A DNA stretch of 64,000 bases, taken from contig JAJVDF010000001.1 of assembly GCA_022410635.1 (NCBI GenBank), positions 15,830,359 to 15,894,358 on the forward strand, written 5' to 3'. The first letter of the stretch is position 1. Every line of letters starts with the position of its first letter. This stretch comes from Tretioscincus oriximinensis (lineage: Eukaryota; Chordata; Lepidosauria; Squamata; Gymnophthalmidae). The notes beneath the pieces were generated by a model that saw only the letters and a program-made list of their open reading frames with translations, did not search any database and was not told where the DNA came from. The translations under genes were made by a program, and so were the position numbers. Shown piece after piece: positions 33,102 through 45,500 of this stretch.

Positions 33102-35785
33102 TGGGTGCGAGATTGTGGCCTCCAATACTACCAATTTCATGTATTTTATAAAAAGTGAAAAACATTTCAAAGAAGAGTTTTATAGAGCCTGTTGTATTTT
33201 TTCCCAACAGTGGGCTGAATTATCTTGCATTTTTGCTATTTAAAATTTTATTATCTAACTTTAATTGCCATTCATTTGGAAGCTTGGAAATCCTTAAGCA
33301 AATCAGANTATTTTTGTGTCCCTGCATTTTGTCTGGGGGAAAGAAAGAGACTACAGATTTTGCAACTTCAGTCATGACTTTGAAAAGGATTTTTCNGCAG
33401 ATGTTGATTGTTTGTTTCTTTATTTGTTTATTCTATTTCTATCCTGCCCTACACCCAAAATCAGAGCAGGTAAATTCGGCATAAAGGTAGATGAAATGTG
33501 TTAGTTGAAACAACGGTAATTCCAGCACGGGAGAGGATACTGTTTCCATGGGTCACTGCTAGGATTGCCTGATGAGCTGAAGTTCTGCCATCTATGTAGC
33601 TTTTAATGAAACAGCTCCCATGCCTTCTTTTCTTTGGAAAATCTCTACTTCCAGTATGCTGAGGTCTCCAACCTCAAGGTGGGCATGAATAGATGTGTCC
33701 ATTAATTTTGACAGGTGTTTATCAGGGCACTTATTTGTCTGTGACCAATTCATTTCCTGCTTTTGAGACTGACTTACTTTCTTTACACCCTTCCTCAACC
33801 AACTACTTTTCACGGTAGTTTGCTAAAATTTGGAACTTTGAGATATAGTGAATTTTGTTCTCTTTCTTATTGCCCTGTGAATAATCACACAAAATTATCC
33901 ACATGTGTGGAAATTCATCGAGCATATACTGGATGTGTCTTTTGTGCAGAATCTATGAGTATTACTGGATTTTTTTCCAAAAATGGGCTTATCATCATAT
34001 AATATTCGTATTCCAATTGTCACCTGAAGGTCCTGAGGTGGTTCACAAGTTACGCTAGAACAAACATAAAAACCTATTTAAAAATGCAAGTCATGCAACC
34101 TCCCTCCCACCCTGACTATTTAAAGCAATCAAGGAAGCGACAGGTTGTCCAGAGACATGTCAGAACATCAAAGGATTATGGGATTCCCTACTCTGTTTTT
34201 ATATGAGTCTTGAGGGCAACAGACCAGTTGATAGACTGCCTGATGGTCTTGCCATGAGGTCGGCAACCTGCCAGCATTTTAAATGCGCCTGGCAGCTGCC
34301 TTGTACATGCACGGTAAAACATGTTTTAACAGGGATTTATATGAGATTAGTGTATACACAGGATAGTCTATGTTTGAGGACTGAGGACATTTGTCATGGT
34401 TCATTTATTAATGTGCACGATTTCTCACATGAACTTTAATTTTCTCATAAGACTTGTGGCTCTTCTGAATAAAAGAAGTACCATACAATATGGGATATAA
34501 ATGAGAAAGAAAAATTATAATCCATCTGCACTGAAAGTGAGAAGAGCAGCTGAAGGTGAAATCCTTGGGATTTCTATGGTGCTAAAGCAGTCCTGCTTTT
34601 GTGTGCATGAACGGGACCAGCCATGCACGCTCTCTTGGGAAAGCGCTGTAAGACCCCATTGCAGGAATTTTAAGCAATTGCTTCACTTGCTGCANTTTGG
34701 AGACCTTTTATTGAAGATATTTAGTAACATTATTGGAACAGGTGCTAGAAACCAGAAAGAAGAGAAAAATATTTTGCTAATATAAAACAGGGATCATCTT
34801 TAGTGAGCACATATAAACATACCAGCACAAATGGCTTAACAGTGATAAATTAATTCCCATCAATGGGTGATCAGGGCCCTTATCCCTGGCACATGGCACA
34901 CATATACAGGAGGAAAGGTGAGCAAAAAACAGTTCTGAGGAAAAAATGGTTTTAGGNCTTATCGTAGCTAAAACAGGTAAAAAGGAATTCGGGGACTTTG
35001 CTAAATAGAAAGGGAACATACGAAAATGGGGTGGGGGGCAAATAAATGAGCATCTTTCTGTCTGTGATAGAAATTTAAAATTTGACTTTTAAGTCTATAG
35101 ACACTTGACCAGCTGCTAGCTATGAAGGATTTTGGCGATGCCAAAGCTCAACCTCACTAAAGTCAGCAAGAAGGCCTGTGAGGATCCATATAATAATTTG
35201 CCAAGATTATTATATCCAGTATAGATTTATACATCTATCTTTATATTCCACACTAAACCTGAAGAGTTTCAGAGCAGAGCACATAAGATCTTTTAAAAAG
35301 CAGATGGAACAGATTGACTAATAAGGCATGAGTGTCTGCATGAAATATTACTACTGTGTCCCAAGAGGAGATTCTGAAGAGTTTTGAGATGAGGTGAAGA
35401 ACAATTTTGAGGGTTTTGACTAAATTTGCTTTTTGATTGGGAAATAGGCCAAGCAATTAGCTGGAACATAGTGTTTGCATGGCCAATTGCTTCACTATTC
35501 TGAAATCACTTCAATATCATTACTAAACTTATTTTGAACTTATTTTGTGTGGATTGCTTTTATGTAGTCCACAATCATTATCAATGCATTATGGGTGGTT
35601 TCTTACAGCAAGTGTAAAGACTGTATTTTAGCTTTTTTATATAATTCACATCATGTGATATGTTTTTACACAGTCCCAATACAGGAGGAACTTCTAGGCT
35701 TTAGAAAACAGAAAGGCCTGTAGAAAAAGAATTCAGCCTTCATACTTCTGATTTCTGGGCTAGATGAAGCAGGAATATTCCTCCC
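33102..35785. other. Long stretch with no recognised gene
   Basis: About 2.7 kb. A weak LINE/SINE tail on the minus strand (TATCCTGCCCTACACCCAAAATCAGAGCAGG) lies at about 33420-33475. No coding exon, RNA gene or other repeat could be supported. Confidence 0.5.
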
Positions 35786-35792
35786 ATACACA

Positions 35793-36436
35793 GGCTGCGT
35801 GCACACGACAAGCTAAAAAGCGCTACAAAGCTATATTCCGGAATATAGCAATGGCGTGTCTGTGCACACTGTATACTTTATTCTCGTGATACGCAGCCAG
35901 CTCCGCTGTGTNGCTTCAGCTGTGCCCTCCTTCCAGCCAGCCCTCCGCCTGCTTTCAGGGGTTCCTGCCTGGAGATCAGCTCAGCAAAGCGATGAGCAGG
36001 ACGTCATCGCTGTCAAANGGTTCGGCTGAGGCGAGCAGGAGGAGGTGGGGAGGTTGACATCTTGTTGCTCATCGCTCCGCCAAGCCGATCTCCAGGCAGG
36101 AGCCCCNGAAAGCAGGTGGCGGGATATTTGGGCTTAGGAAAAGGCGGGCAGATTATCCCTCCAAAGCAAGGAGGTGGCAATTGTCATCTCTCCCCTCCTG
36201 ACTCTCGCACCTAGTGTGCACACTGGAGAGGATGGTTTTTGGTTACGAGAAGACNGAAGTTGGCTGTGAGATGTTGGAGGTTTTCAGCAATGATGCCTGA
36301 ATATCCCAGCAATAGTTTATTCCGGGATAAATGGCATTTATTGCGGGACGACTGCTAGAAGATGCTTAACACGTATGCCAGAACCTCCCTCATCTCGCGC
36401 CGATTGAGGAAGAAAATAGCTGTGTGCACGCACCCA
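35793..36436. mobile_element. Non-autonomous DNA element with terminal and internal inverted repeats
   Basis: The left end GGCTGCGTGCACAC and the right end GTGTGCACGCACCC are inverted copies. Inside are an 18-bp perfect palindrome at 35831-35848 (CTATATTCCGGAATATAG) and a 58-bp inverted repeat with arms 35941-35998 and 36066-36123 (about 8 differences, mostly transitions, plus an N). The core is CpG-rich and has no transposase frame. The flanks CCCATACA (left) and CCCATAGA (right) could be a slightly changed 8-bp duplication, but this overlaps the terminal bases and is not decisive, so the superfamily is open. Confidence 0.75.
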
Positions 36437-36895
36437 TAGAATGGGAAGGCTTTCTAGCATCCATTCTGTGAAGATGTGAAAAAGCACTAAATTTGCATTT
36501 GCTCTCACTACATNACACTACTGATTTATATGCAACTGATGATTAAATATTGAGCTTTTTTCNATATAATGTCACCAGGTCAGATCTCCCTTGTTGTTTT
36601 ATCAACTCAACTACAGGATTTTATATTACTTTTCACAGAATAGCATCTAAGTGACTATTCCAACATTCATTTTTACTTTTGCTCTCAAAGGCACTTACCA
36701 ATTTCCCCATATCAGTTGCTAACGTGATAATATTTCCTCAATTCCATCTTTTAGGCATTTCCAACAAATGAGTCCTAGAATACCTTGGAGACTACAAAAC
36801 TCGTGGTCNCTCCCTTTGTTGGAGTATAACATGCTATGAAACCCTCTTGCTGACAATTCTGAATCCAGACTAACATGNCTATTTCTTTGGAATCT
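36437..36895. other. Mostly unrecognised, small unclassified repeat near 36770-36895
   Basis: AATACCTTGGAGACTACAAAACTCG and TCCAGACTAACATG..TATTTCTTTGGAATC resemble a small reptile repeat whose other end is visible near 37440-37550. Family not assigned. Confidence 0.4.
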
Positions 36896-36899
36896 TTTA

Positions 36900-37230
36900 G
36901 GTAGTTTATGAAGATGTTTGTCATCTGATGTTACAACCAGAAGAGATTATGACAGCAAGTAGTTTGGATAGCGTTATGAAAATATTAGATAAGTTCATGG
37001 AGGTCAACAGTATCAACGACTAGTAGCATGAATGCCCAGGTACTGCCTCCAGCCTGGAAGCACAGGCAGAGTGGCTCTAAATGCCACTTGCAAGGAATTG
37101 AGAGTAGGTGAATTTTTTCCTTCTTCTGATGTCTGAAGTACCCAGAAACTATTGGTGAGCCACTGTGGAAGATAAAATGCTGGACAAATGGGTCATAGCC
37201 TTGTCCTGCAGGACCCTCTTATGTTTTTCT
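36900..37230 (+). mobile_element. CR1 LINE 3' end
   Basis: AGCAAGTAGTTTGGATAGCGTTATGAAAATATTAGATAAGTTCATGGAGG, GCCCAGGTACTGCCTCCAGCCTGGAAGCA and GATAAAATGCTGGACAAATGGGTCATAGCC lead to a CCTCTTATGTTTTTC tail. Confidence 0.85.
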
Positions 37231-37249
37231 AGACTATTAGATGATTATT

Positions 37250-37550
37250 AGAATAGATTTCAGAGAAAAACCTTGTTAGTCTGCATCAACACATCACTTT
37301 TATTCCACTACTATAGTGTAATATTCCCACAATATTCCACAATAAAGCATTGTGTGGACCAGTTTATTCTAAAATATCCATAGTTTATTATGGAATGTTG
37401 TGGAATATAATGGAATAAATAAATGATGTGTAGCTGAGTCATTAGTTAGAAAGTCCCACAAGAAGAATTGTAGCACTTGGAGACTAACAGGAAAAAGGTA
37501 GGCAGCATAAGCTTTCGTAGTCATGCCCACTTCTTCAGATGCAGAATGGA
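37250..37550. repeat. Unclassified reptile repeat (GACTAACAGGAAAAAGGTAG type)
   Basis: GAAAAACCTTGTTAGTCTGCATCAACAC at 37270 and TTGTAGCACTTGGAGACTAACAGG, TAAGCTTTCGTAGTCATGCCC, ACTTCTTCAGATGC at 37455-37545 are phrases of a repeat also visible at about 61030-61110 and 59940-60030. An AT-rich palindromic part (CCACAATA/TATTGTGG-like) lies between. Family not assigned. Confidence 0.5.
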
Positions 37551-37554
37551 TGCC

Positions 37555-37700
37555 TTCATAGCATTTTCAAATTGATGGGATAATGCTAAATGTCATTTGC
37601 AAATGAAAATTTTGCCTTTGACATCAGCTTGGGATGCTACTGTGTGAAATAAGATGCTGGACTAGATAGGCTGTGGCGCAATCCATCAGGGTTCTTCACA
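37555..37700 (+). mobile_element. CR1 LINE 3' end
   Basis: AATGCTAAATGTCATTTGCAAATGAAAATTTTGCC and AAGATGCTGGACTAGATAGGCTGTGGCGCAATCCA are the last part of CR1. Confidence 0.75.
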
Positions 37701-37734
37701 GCACAAGATGAAGAATATAGCATGGAGGACCTTA

Positions 37735-38130
37735 TTTGGTGTATCCCTCAAAATACTATGGAGCAACTTATTAAATATCAATGACCAGAAGGGAATATCA
37801 ATGGCCAGAAGAGGACGCAGACATCTGTGAATACTTTGTAATAAAGAAACACTTTGCATCTGTTTTCACTGAGGGAAACAGAGAGATTATACCTGCAACT
37901 GAGTCAGTCTTCTCAGGAGGGGCATCAGCAGAATTGAACTGAATAGAAATAATTAGAGAGGATTGATACTTTACATTAATAAAGAATAAATCACAGGTCT
38001 AGAAGGCATTTATCTGAGGGTTCTTAAACAACTAAGTGTAAAATTGCTGAATGGTATGTGCCAGAAGATTGGAGAGTAGAAAATGTAACACAAATCTTCA
38101 AAAAAGAAATCAAAGCAATCCAGGAAATAT
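37735..38130 (+). mobile_element. CR1 LINE ORF2 fragment (start of RT domain)
   Basis: GAAACACTTTGCATCTGTTTTCACTGAGG, GTCTAGAAGGCATTTATCTGAGGGTTCTTAAACA and GATTGGAGAGTAGAAAATGTAACACAAATCTTCAAAAAAG match the linker and first RT blocks of CR1, collinear with 48835-49075 of the long copy. Confidence 0.8.
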
Positions 38131-38204
38131 CCCCCCAGTGTTGGGAGTCACACAAGAATACCAAACATTTTATAAGAAAATCCCAGTTGAATGAGGCACA
38201 AATA

Positions 38205-38451
38205 CNAGAAACGCTTATCCCTTGTCCTGGNATTTTTACCAGGATTTTTCCAGTTATCAGAGCTGGTGCAGGAAGTGACATCACAAATGTTGTCAATTCT
38301 GGTCTNTTCTTCTGGGAATGCAGCCTGGAGTGATGTCATTTCTGCTTGCCTCAAAAATGACATCACAAACTTTTCACACATGAGAACTCCTAATGTCAAA
38401 GATTTTCAGGTATCTGCTATGAGATTTCCTGCCAGAAAACTCCCTACCCTG
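38205..38451 (-). repeat. TGACATCA-rich hAT-like repeat, minus-strand copy
   Basis: GGAAGTGACATCAC, GAGTGATGTCATTTC and AAATGACATCAC segments lie at 38270-38365. The right end, read in complement, is CAGGGTAGGGAGTTTTCTGG followed by CAGGAAATCTCA, which corresponds to the left end CAGTACTGGGAGTTTTC of the complete element at 52421-52723. The orientation is therefore opposite. The other end is degraded. Confidence 0.68.
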
Positions 38452-38995
38452 TGTCCCATTGCCCCCTAGCTATGACTGGGCAATGAACAGTGCATGAACA
38501 GTGCATGAACGTGACAAGGCTGCATCACCAAATTATTCTCCACTGCACGGGACAGCCTTAGTACAGCATTTAAGCTGTCCGTATCAGGTATTTGAAAGCA
38601 CATGAGGGTTTTCAAATACTGTGAGATACATCATGGTAACTGCAATCTGTTTAAAATTATCACCTGGGCAAGTGCAGAAATACCCTGATTCCCAACCCCA
38701 CTCCCCTTTCATATAGATTTGCCATTTACTATAGAAATAGGGAGCAGAAAGTCCGGATTTGGCCCAGTAGGACAAGAATATAATTGGGTTTGTCCACATC
38801 ACTTCAGATCTCAGAATTAACATGCTACAAGCCTTTTGCAAGTTGGAAATGAGTACAGTGCATGAGGATATTGGTAGTTCCTTGTGGAAATTGGCAAAAA
38901 TAAAATAAAATAAAATTGTGCTGCCAAAGCTGTTGATAATAGTCTCTCTTTGGTCAGAGGAGCTTATTCTATGCAGCAAAATTCTGCAATGTTCC
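38452..38995. other. No recognised feature
   Basis: About 0.55 kb, including a minus-strand 137-codon frame (38584-38997) without a recognisable motif. Not called as a gene. Confidence 0.45.
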
Positions 38996-38999
38996 ACTG

Positions 39000-39200
39000 T
39001 TATTTTCTTGCTTTTGTTCTCTTTTACCTTTTAAGATGCACCTCTTTTACCTGGCCTTTGACTGAAGAAATGTCATCTTTGTCCCTACTTTTAGATATTG
39101 TTTTATACTGTTTTAATTTTGTATTGATGTTTTACTGTTGGCCGCCCTGAGACCTTTGGGTATAGGACGGGGTATAAGAATAAATAAATAAATAAAAAAC
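39000..39200 (+). mobile_element. LINE/SINE 3' tail with GGCCGCCCTGAGACC motif
   Basis: CTTTTACCTGGCCTTTGACTGAAG, TTTTATACTGTTTTAATTTTG and GTTGGCCGCCCTGAGACC, GGGTATAGGACGGGGTATAAG end in (AATA)n at 39178-39197. Same tail as at 14900-14975 and the SINEs at 50880 and 62945. Confidence 0.62.
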
Positions 39201-40325
39201 AATACCAAGGGCAATTCTATATTGGCTAGTAAACTGGACCAGCAAGTATACTAGAAGCCTCCATTCCATACACACTCTTTGGTCCTCATTCTGGTTTATT
39301 TTCTGAAAAAGGAAATTCCAACCTCATGCTGATGTAGGGTTCAACAGACACTACCCAAGGCCTGCCTCAGTCTTCCCAGTCTCCTCTTCTGGGATATAAT
39401 CTGAATAAAAGTCAGAACGGAAAGATGTGGACCAGAATGTGGAAGGAAAATATCTTGTTCAATTAAGGATCTGGCATCCTAATGCAGAATTGTCATAAGA
39501 TTATTCCTATTTACCTAGTTATTTATGCAGTTCTGTTTTGCTCCTGTTCAATTTGGTCGTTTTTTGTGGAAGAAGAATGTACAGATTGATAAAATACAGA
39601 AGGACGGGAGTCTAGCTGTGAAACATCTGTCTTGCCCCTTCCCCAGGACTCCAATATGGCACAGAATGTAGCCTGTGTCTCTTTGTAGTTCTGTGTTCTC
39701 GTTTTTTTCTATGCGCCAATTGATTCCCTGGATCCATAGGAACTGACTTTTTGGGTTTGTTGTCACATCCTCCAGGGAGGTCAGAATCGTGTCCACTTTC
39801 TCTCCAAACAGGGCACTTTGGCTGGACATTTAATTCCAGCAGGATCCTCAAAAATCAGGAGTATTGCCAGAGAGAAGGGCTTTGTGGGTATTTATTGTTT
39901 CCAAGCATCCAGATGGAGCTGTTTTGAATTCCAGGGAGGCCAAAGCTCTGGTTTAATTGCTTTGCAGAATTTAGGCCTTAATTTGAAGTGTGTTCTGCCA
40001 GAGAACTTTAATTGTCCAAAACCTTCCCTTTTTTGTTAGCTTGTTAAAGAATCTGCCTTAAATATTCCAGGCAGCAGGCAGCATACTTTTGATGTATTAC
40101 TAATTGTAATTCTTCTGCCCTTCTCAATGTGTTAGCAGAACTCCCTCTGNCTTTCATTTAAGCATCTATAATGCTGGACTTCACACAAACACCCAAGCTT
40201 TACCTTTCCCATGCAATTTGTAGTTCTGTTCTCTCTAACATTAAATTTGAATAAACACTGTCATTAATAATCATCAGCCCACGTCCCTTTCTTAAAACAA
40301 ATGTTTTCATCTTGGGCTTTTTTAC
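39201..40325. other. No recognised gene
   Basis: About 1.1 kb; two overlapping minus frames at 39548-39851 lack known motifs. Nothing supportable. Confidence 0.5.
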
Positions 40326-40329
40326 ACTT

Positions 40330-40660
40330 TTCATAAGCAAATATTTGCTAGGGATCACTCTTTCTTGTCTTTCACATTCCCCAGGCAAAAACATTCCTGC
40401 TCCTAGGCCAGAAACAGGAAGTATGATGTATTCTTAGGCCTTTCTGTGTTCTATGTGCCTAGCCGTCCCCACCTCCACCGCTAAAGCACATCATTTTCAC
40501 TTTCTATGCAATATATACAAGTTAGGTTTAAGGTAATGTAAGAATTTTTTTTGAGTGATTCAATAGAGAAGTGATTAGTAATATGAATGTTCTATTCCTA
40601 CTAATCACTTGGATTATTTCCCAGTCAAAATATGAAGTGATCCTTTGGTTCCATATTGTA
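40330..40660 (+). repeat. Unclassified repeat shared with 55950-56315
   Basis: TTCCCCAGGCAAAAACATTCCTGCTCCTA and ACTAATCACTTGGATTATTTC occur in the same order and orientation at 55985-56290 in diverged form (AGGCAGAAGCATTCCTGCTCCTA; GCTAATTACTTGGACTATTTC). The copy contains a small hairpin, AGTGATTAGTA at 40570-40580 and its complement at 40599-40609. Family not assigned. Confidence 0.6.
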
Positions 40661-41180
40661 ACTTCACTTGTGTGCAGCATTTTCTTTCTTGATTAAACTT
40701 AAATTTGTTAAAATTTGTTTCTAAAGACACGTTAACCACATTCTCAAGGGGGGAAGAAACTGGAATGAAAGCTGTGTGGTTTTGCACTGGGCCGAAGGAG
40801 TTCCCCTATAATCCAGAGGGGCTCAGCTTTCACCATGCGTTGTCCACAAAGCTAAATGTTGTTAGAACGGAGTTCACCCTCAAAACCAATGCAGGTGCAG
40901 TTCTTCCCAATCTGAGCTGTTTTTCCAGCGCCCTTGTGTGAATGCTGCTGCTATTGATCCAGTATCCTCTACATTGAACACCTAACGGGCATCAATGATA
41001 GGTACTGGCGCTAGGTTGTTGTGGACTTCAACTGTGCCACCACTTAAAAGCACTTAATAGTGCTTTTGAACTTTTTGTTGTTGCTGGATTCCAGTTTTGT
41101 GCATCCATCAACATATATATTTCCAATTTTTTTTTCTTATGTACATTTATCTTTGCATAAAGATGGGCCAGCTTAAAAAG
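40661..41180. other. No recognised feature
   Basis: AT-rich, nothing supportable. Confidence 0.45.
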
Positions 41181-41184
41181 TGGG

Positions 41185-41345
41185 GAGCAAAGGAGGGCAT
41201 GGGAAAATAAATGGGGCATGGAAGAAGAGTAGGTCTTGGGGTGCTGGAAGAGGAGCGGGATGTGAGAAGAAGAGTGAGGCATGGGGCACTGGTAGAGAAG
41301 CGGGGTGTGGGACCCTGAAAGAGGAGTGGGGCATTGNGAAGCCAA
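41185..41345. repeat. Degenerate GA-rich minisatellite
   Basis: Imperfect tandem units built on CTGGAAGAGGAGCGGG(A/G)TGTG and AAGAGT(G)AGGCATGGGGCA repeat over about 160 bases. Minus-strand frames here repeat Pro/Ser/His and are not genes. Confidence 0.75.
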
Positions 41346-42280
41346 CATGATTATTTGGCAAATGATGAAAAAGAGCAGGGAGCAGAATAAAAAATGGGGT
41401 GGAATTGTATTCATATCACTGGGGCCTAAACTGCTTCTTTCATCATCGCGAGAACTCGGCCATTAGATGGTGAAATTGCTCTGTCAATGTTTGGGGATCC
41501 CTGGTGTCTTCCAACCACAAGGATAGACAACTCCTTGCACTAATATTCTAGGAAAGGGAGAGCAACTTGGGGAGATCCTGAATAGTTCTACTTATTTCAA
41601 TATCTAGAGACCTCCAGGGAATTTCTTGGAGCATACCAAGCATAGTGAACTTCAGGAAGTTCCCAGTAGTTTCATGCTGAATCCAGAGTTGTTATTGGTT
41701 CCATCAAGTTGTAACAGATTCCTGGTTGACTAAACTTCTTGGCAAGGATATAGAAGAAGGTTTGCCATTGTCTGCTTCTGGCAAGGAAGCAAATCTATGC
41801 TGAAGGTTCCTATCTTAATCTAGTGGACCCACAAGTATCTTTTATNTTGCATGATGTCTCTTGCTATCAGCAGACAGACAGAGCTGAGGAAATAAGTGGT
41901 TTCTGGGCAGTGGTTTCTCAGAGACCAAAGCACAGTTCATAATATGCTGAGAAGTACACAATATTACAACAGTGAAATAGTAATTCATCAAGCAATGGTC
42001 CACTGTGTTTCACCCGCTACTTGTCTTGTTTTTTATTAGCAGAAGTTTCTTTGAGCTTTTGACCCAGANGATTAGAAGTGCCTAACTCTTCAGGCTTAAG
42101 CGCAAGGTCTCTTTCTGCCCACAGAAACATAAAAGATGAGAATAGGGTAAAATTGCACTTATGGTGACCACTAGCTGGAACTAGTGCAGAATGCAGCAGN
42201 TTTTCTGCTGGTGGAAATCTAGTCTCACACCGGTCCTGAATGATCTTCATGGTTTAATTCAAGATGTTGGCTGAAGAACA
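41346..42280. other. No recognised feature
   Basis: About 0.9 kb, nothing supportable. Confidence 0.45.
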
Positions 42281-42286
42281 TCTGGC

Positions 42287-42545
42287 CAGTACTGGGAGTT
42301 TTCTGGCCAGAAATCTTGGCCCCAAATCCCCAAATGTATGAGATTTTTGTTTTTTACTCGAGCACAAACAGATGCAATTTTTTTTGGGGGGGGAGTCACT
42401 TCCAGGGGTGTGATCAGAAGTTATGTCATGTCGTGGTTCCTTGAAGCTGGGCCCAGAAGTGACATCACAATGATGCCACTTCCACCCACGGTGGAATTCT
42501 TGGGCATTAGTGTATGAGAACTCATACAAGAGTGGATAACTAGTA
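42287..42545 (+). mobile_element. TGACATCA-rich hAT-like element, right end missing
   Basis: It starts CAGTACTGGGAGTTTTC as in the complete copy at 52421-52723 and stays collinear through CCAAATGTATGAGATTTT, AGAAGTGACATCACAATGATGCCACTT, GGTGGAATTCTTGGGCAT and ACAAGAGTGGATAA, then stops short of the right terminal repeat. No target duplication found. Confidence 0.82.
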
Positions 42546-45500
42546 TAGGGCAAAAANGAAGAAATAAATACATTATATAGTCTTCAGCAACTGGTTAAAA
42601 TTTACTTCTTGGTTGATCTAAAACAGGAAATACATTCCTGTCCTTCTGAAAATCCAAAATGGCAGAGATTTCAAAATGTTCATCACCCAAGATAGGAGGG
42701 AAGAAGGACAGCAAAGTAGGTTGGGTGGGAAGGTTCTTTGCAAGGAAGATGTGATGAAAAACAGTGAATTTGTATGTGANAAGTCAATTTGAGCAGGTTT
42801 GCCAGAGGACTGATTTGCTCAATAATTTCAAAGGGTCTCATAAATCTAGTGTTTTGCAAANATGATGACAGCAAAGAGGTTAGCTGAAAGATAAACCATG
42901 TCCCCTGCATTTAGCTATTCATAGGGAAACATGGGCCTGTCTGATGATATCTTATCGTTGGACTGGCTTCCTTGAGGACAAGAGTTTAAATTTGGAATAG
43001 CTCTAGGTAGGTCCTGCCCTAGTCTGCACTAACATGTGGATGACCAGTCCTTATTCCAGGATATAATCCAGAATAATTCCCAGTGCAGAAAGACCATCTT
43101 TAAAGACAGCCCAGAAAAACTGTTTCATTATATAACCAACCAAATTATGGCTGNTATGGTGGAGGATACAGCTTTTGTATCATTAAATCGGATACAAAAT
43201 AATTGGATGAGAATTGGGCTGAGTTAATAGTACAGATGCAACAACATAAATGGGAAGGCCAAGAAATGTATTATTGTTGTTGGTGTTCTTCATCCTCCTT
43301 CAGTACTAATAGTTGAATGTATTTTTGAAATCACTCTTGAGGTATAGAGAAGGATTGCCAGATAAAATCCAGGATAGAGGTTTGCACTTTTAAAGGATGT
43401 GAAAAAGTTACTTCCTTNCCCCCTCAGGTGCTGCAAGCATTAGAAGCAACACCTGATAAAAAGTCTTCTATTCTATAGCCATCAAAGTTCCAATGTTCTA
43501 TCCCAGATTTTGTCTGGTAACCCTAGTGTGGGGGAGGGAGCCTTAGTTTATAAGTTTCTGGCTTTTTGCTTATATATATGTTGTGCCATTTATTTTTATG
43601 CATTGTGGTATGTAATGTTATGACAGTAATTTTAAAAAGTCCTTAAGGATAAGTCTAGAAGTTACCAGAGGGGGTAAAACTGTGGCTACATTATCCCTAT
43701 CCAGAAAAGGCCAAAGCTGGCAAACTACTAATTGCTTGTACATTGGCATTACTAGTGCCCATTGCCACTTGAGCCTCAAGTCACAATAATAATAAGTCTC
43801 GAAGTAATGGGGGAATTGCCATTGGANGGTTTAAAAGCTAAGTAAAACCTTCCCTTGCATTGTCTTCCCTTGCACTGCCCCTTTCACTAAAATGGGGCAT
43901 TATATGGTCCTTTATTCATCTTCTATGCAAAATCTGCTTAAATAAATTCAGATTAGCTGCAGTAGCATGCATTTGCATTATGCAGGATCAGAACTGAGAC
44001 CATAGCACTCCAATGCAGACTCAATTTGTGCAGCCAGTTTACATGTGAATAATCTAAAACTGGTCATGGATGTAGTATTGATTAATGTGATCTATCATTA
44101 TTCCAGATTAGCTAACTTTTAATACCGATCTGATCCAGATTACAACTACTCCAAGATAGACAATGTGACCACTGATTCCTCAGACCAAATTAAGGGCTCT
44201 CTATTTTTGGAAGCATAACAAGTAAAATTGCTTGTGAAAAAAGGAGCTTGCCAATCTCTTGCTTCTATATGAGCTTCACTTGGAGCTTTCCAAGGTGCTG
44301 CCTGCTTTGTTTCAGCTTTCCTTGCACAGACACTTAAGGTGTTAGCTGGAGTAGGAAGGGAAACCCATTATCTGGAGATATTGTTTTCTTCTTCACAGAA
44401 TTTAATTAAGCAGAGACGGGATGGTCATCTGCTAGAGCTGTTCTAATATGAAATCCTGCAGGAACCTTAATTTGGGCATATTTGAATTTATCTTGCTTTT
44501 CTATGTTTGTGTTTCTTTACTGCTCATCCCAGGGATGCCTGTTTATCCTAATCTGCCACACTTCTGAGACATCAAAGGCAAAGAGCGTGACTATAATAAC
44601 AAATATCCCATTGGATCAGATCCAAATATCCCATTGGATCACATTCAATCAGATAGGTCCATACATCTGTGTTCATAGCATTTCAATTAAAACCTATTAA
44701 TTTCCAATCTATATGCTTATATTGTTGCATTACATCCTGTCTTGGAGCTACCCTTGTACATTGTCTAATGTACAAATTCTTTAGTCAGTATGGAGGGGAA
44801 TGAGAGAGACCTAGTGCATTAGTTTACAAGTGATACATTGTGCAGGATGTTGAACCTAATGACCATGGAGATTTCTGTGAACACTAGGATTCTGTTTTAC
44901 TTTCTGCATGCCTGCTATAGATTTCAAAGTCTTCCAGGTGGAAGTTCAACCCTCATAAATTCTTTTAAATAGCAGACTCACTGTGTAGTCTTGGAAAGTA
45001 AATTCTTTTGCCCCAGGACTTCTTTTGCTGATGATTTTTGTTTGGAACTTGCCGATGCAAGTCTAGTCAGTTTCTGAAAATCAGGTGGGAAGAGGCAAAG
45101 TCACATCTTGAGGAAGTCCACTGTGCTGTAGAGGCTTATGAAGGAAGACCAAAAACAGCAGCAAAAACCATCCACTACGATCATTCAAAGAGCTTGCCAA
45201 ACATTCCAACCATCTGCTGGGTGTGACTGAATGACAAGCCTTTTCTAATGGCTTGTAATTTCCTTAAACACTCAGACTTGAAGAGGGTTATGAAAGAGTC
45301 TTCTGTTCGTTCAATAAGCTGTTTCTCCTTTAATCATCCATGATTGGACTGTGAAAGAACCAGCAGCTGTGCCAATTGACAAAGCAGCCCTGCTAGTNTG
45401 TTGCTTTTCATTGTATATTTGCTCCGATAAATGTCCCTGGACTGCTGATGAATGAATACGTTGGCTTGTCCTTTCAACTCCTTAGTGTTGACTTTCAGAG

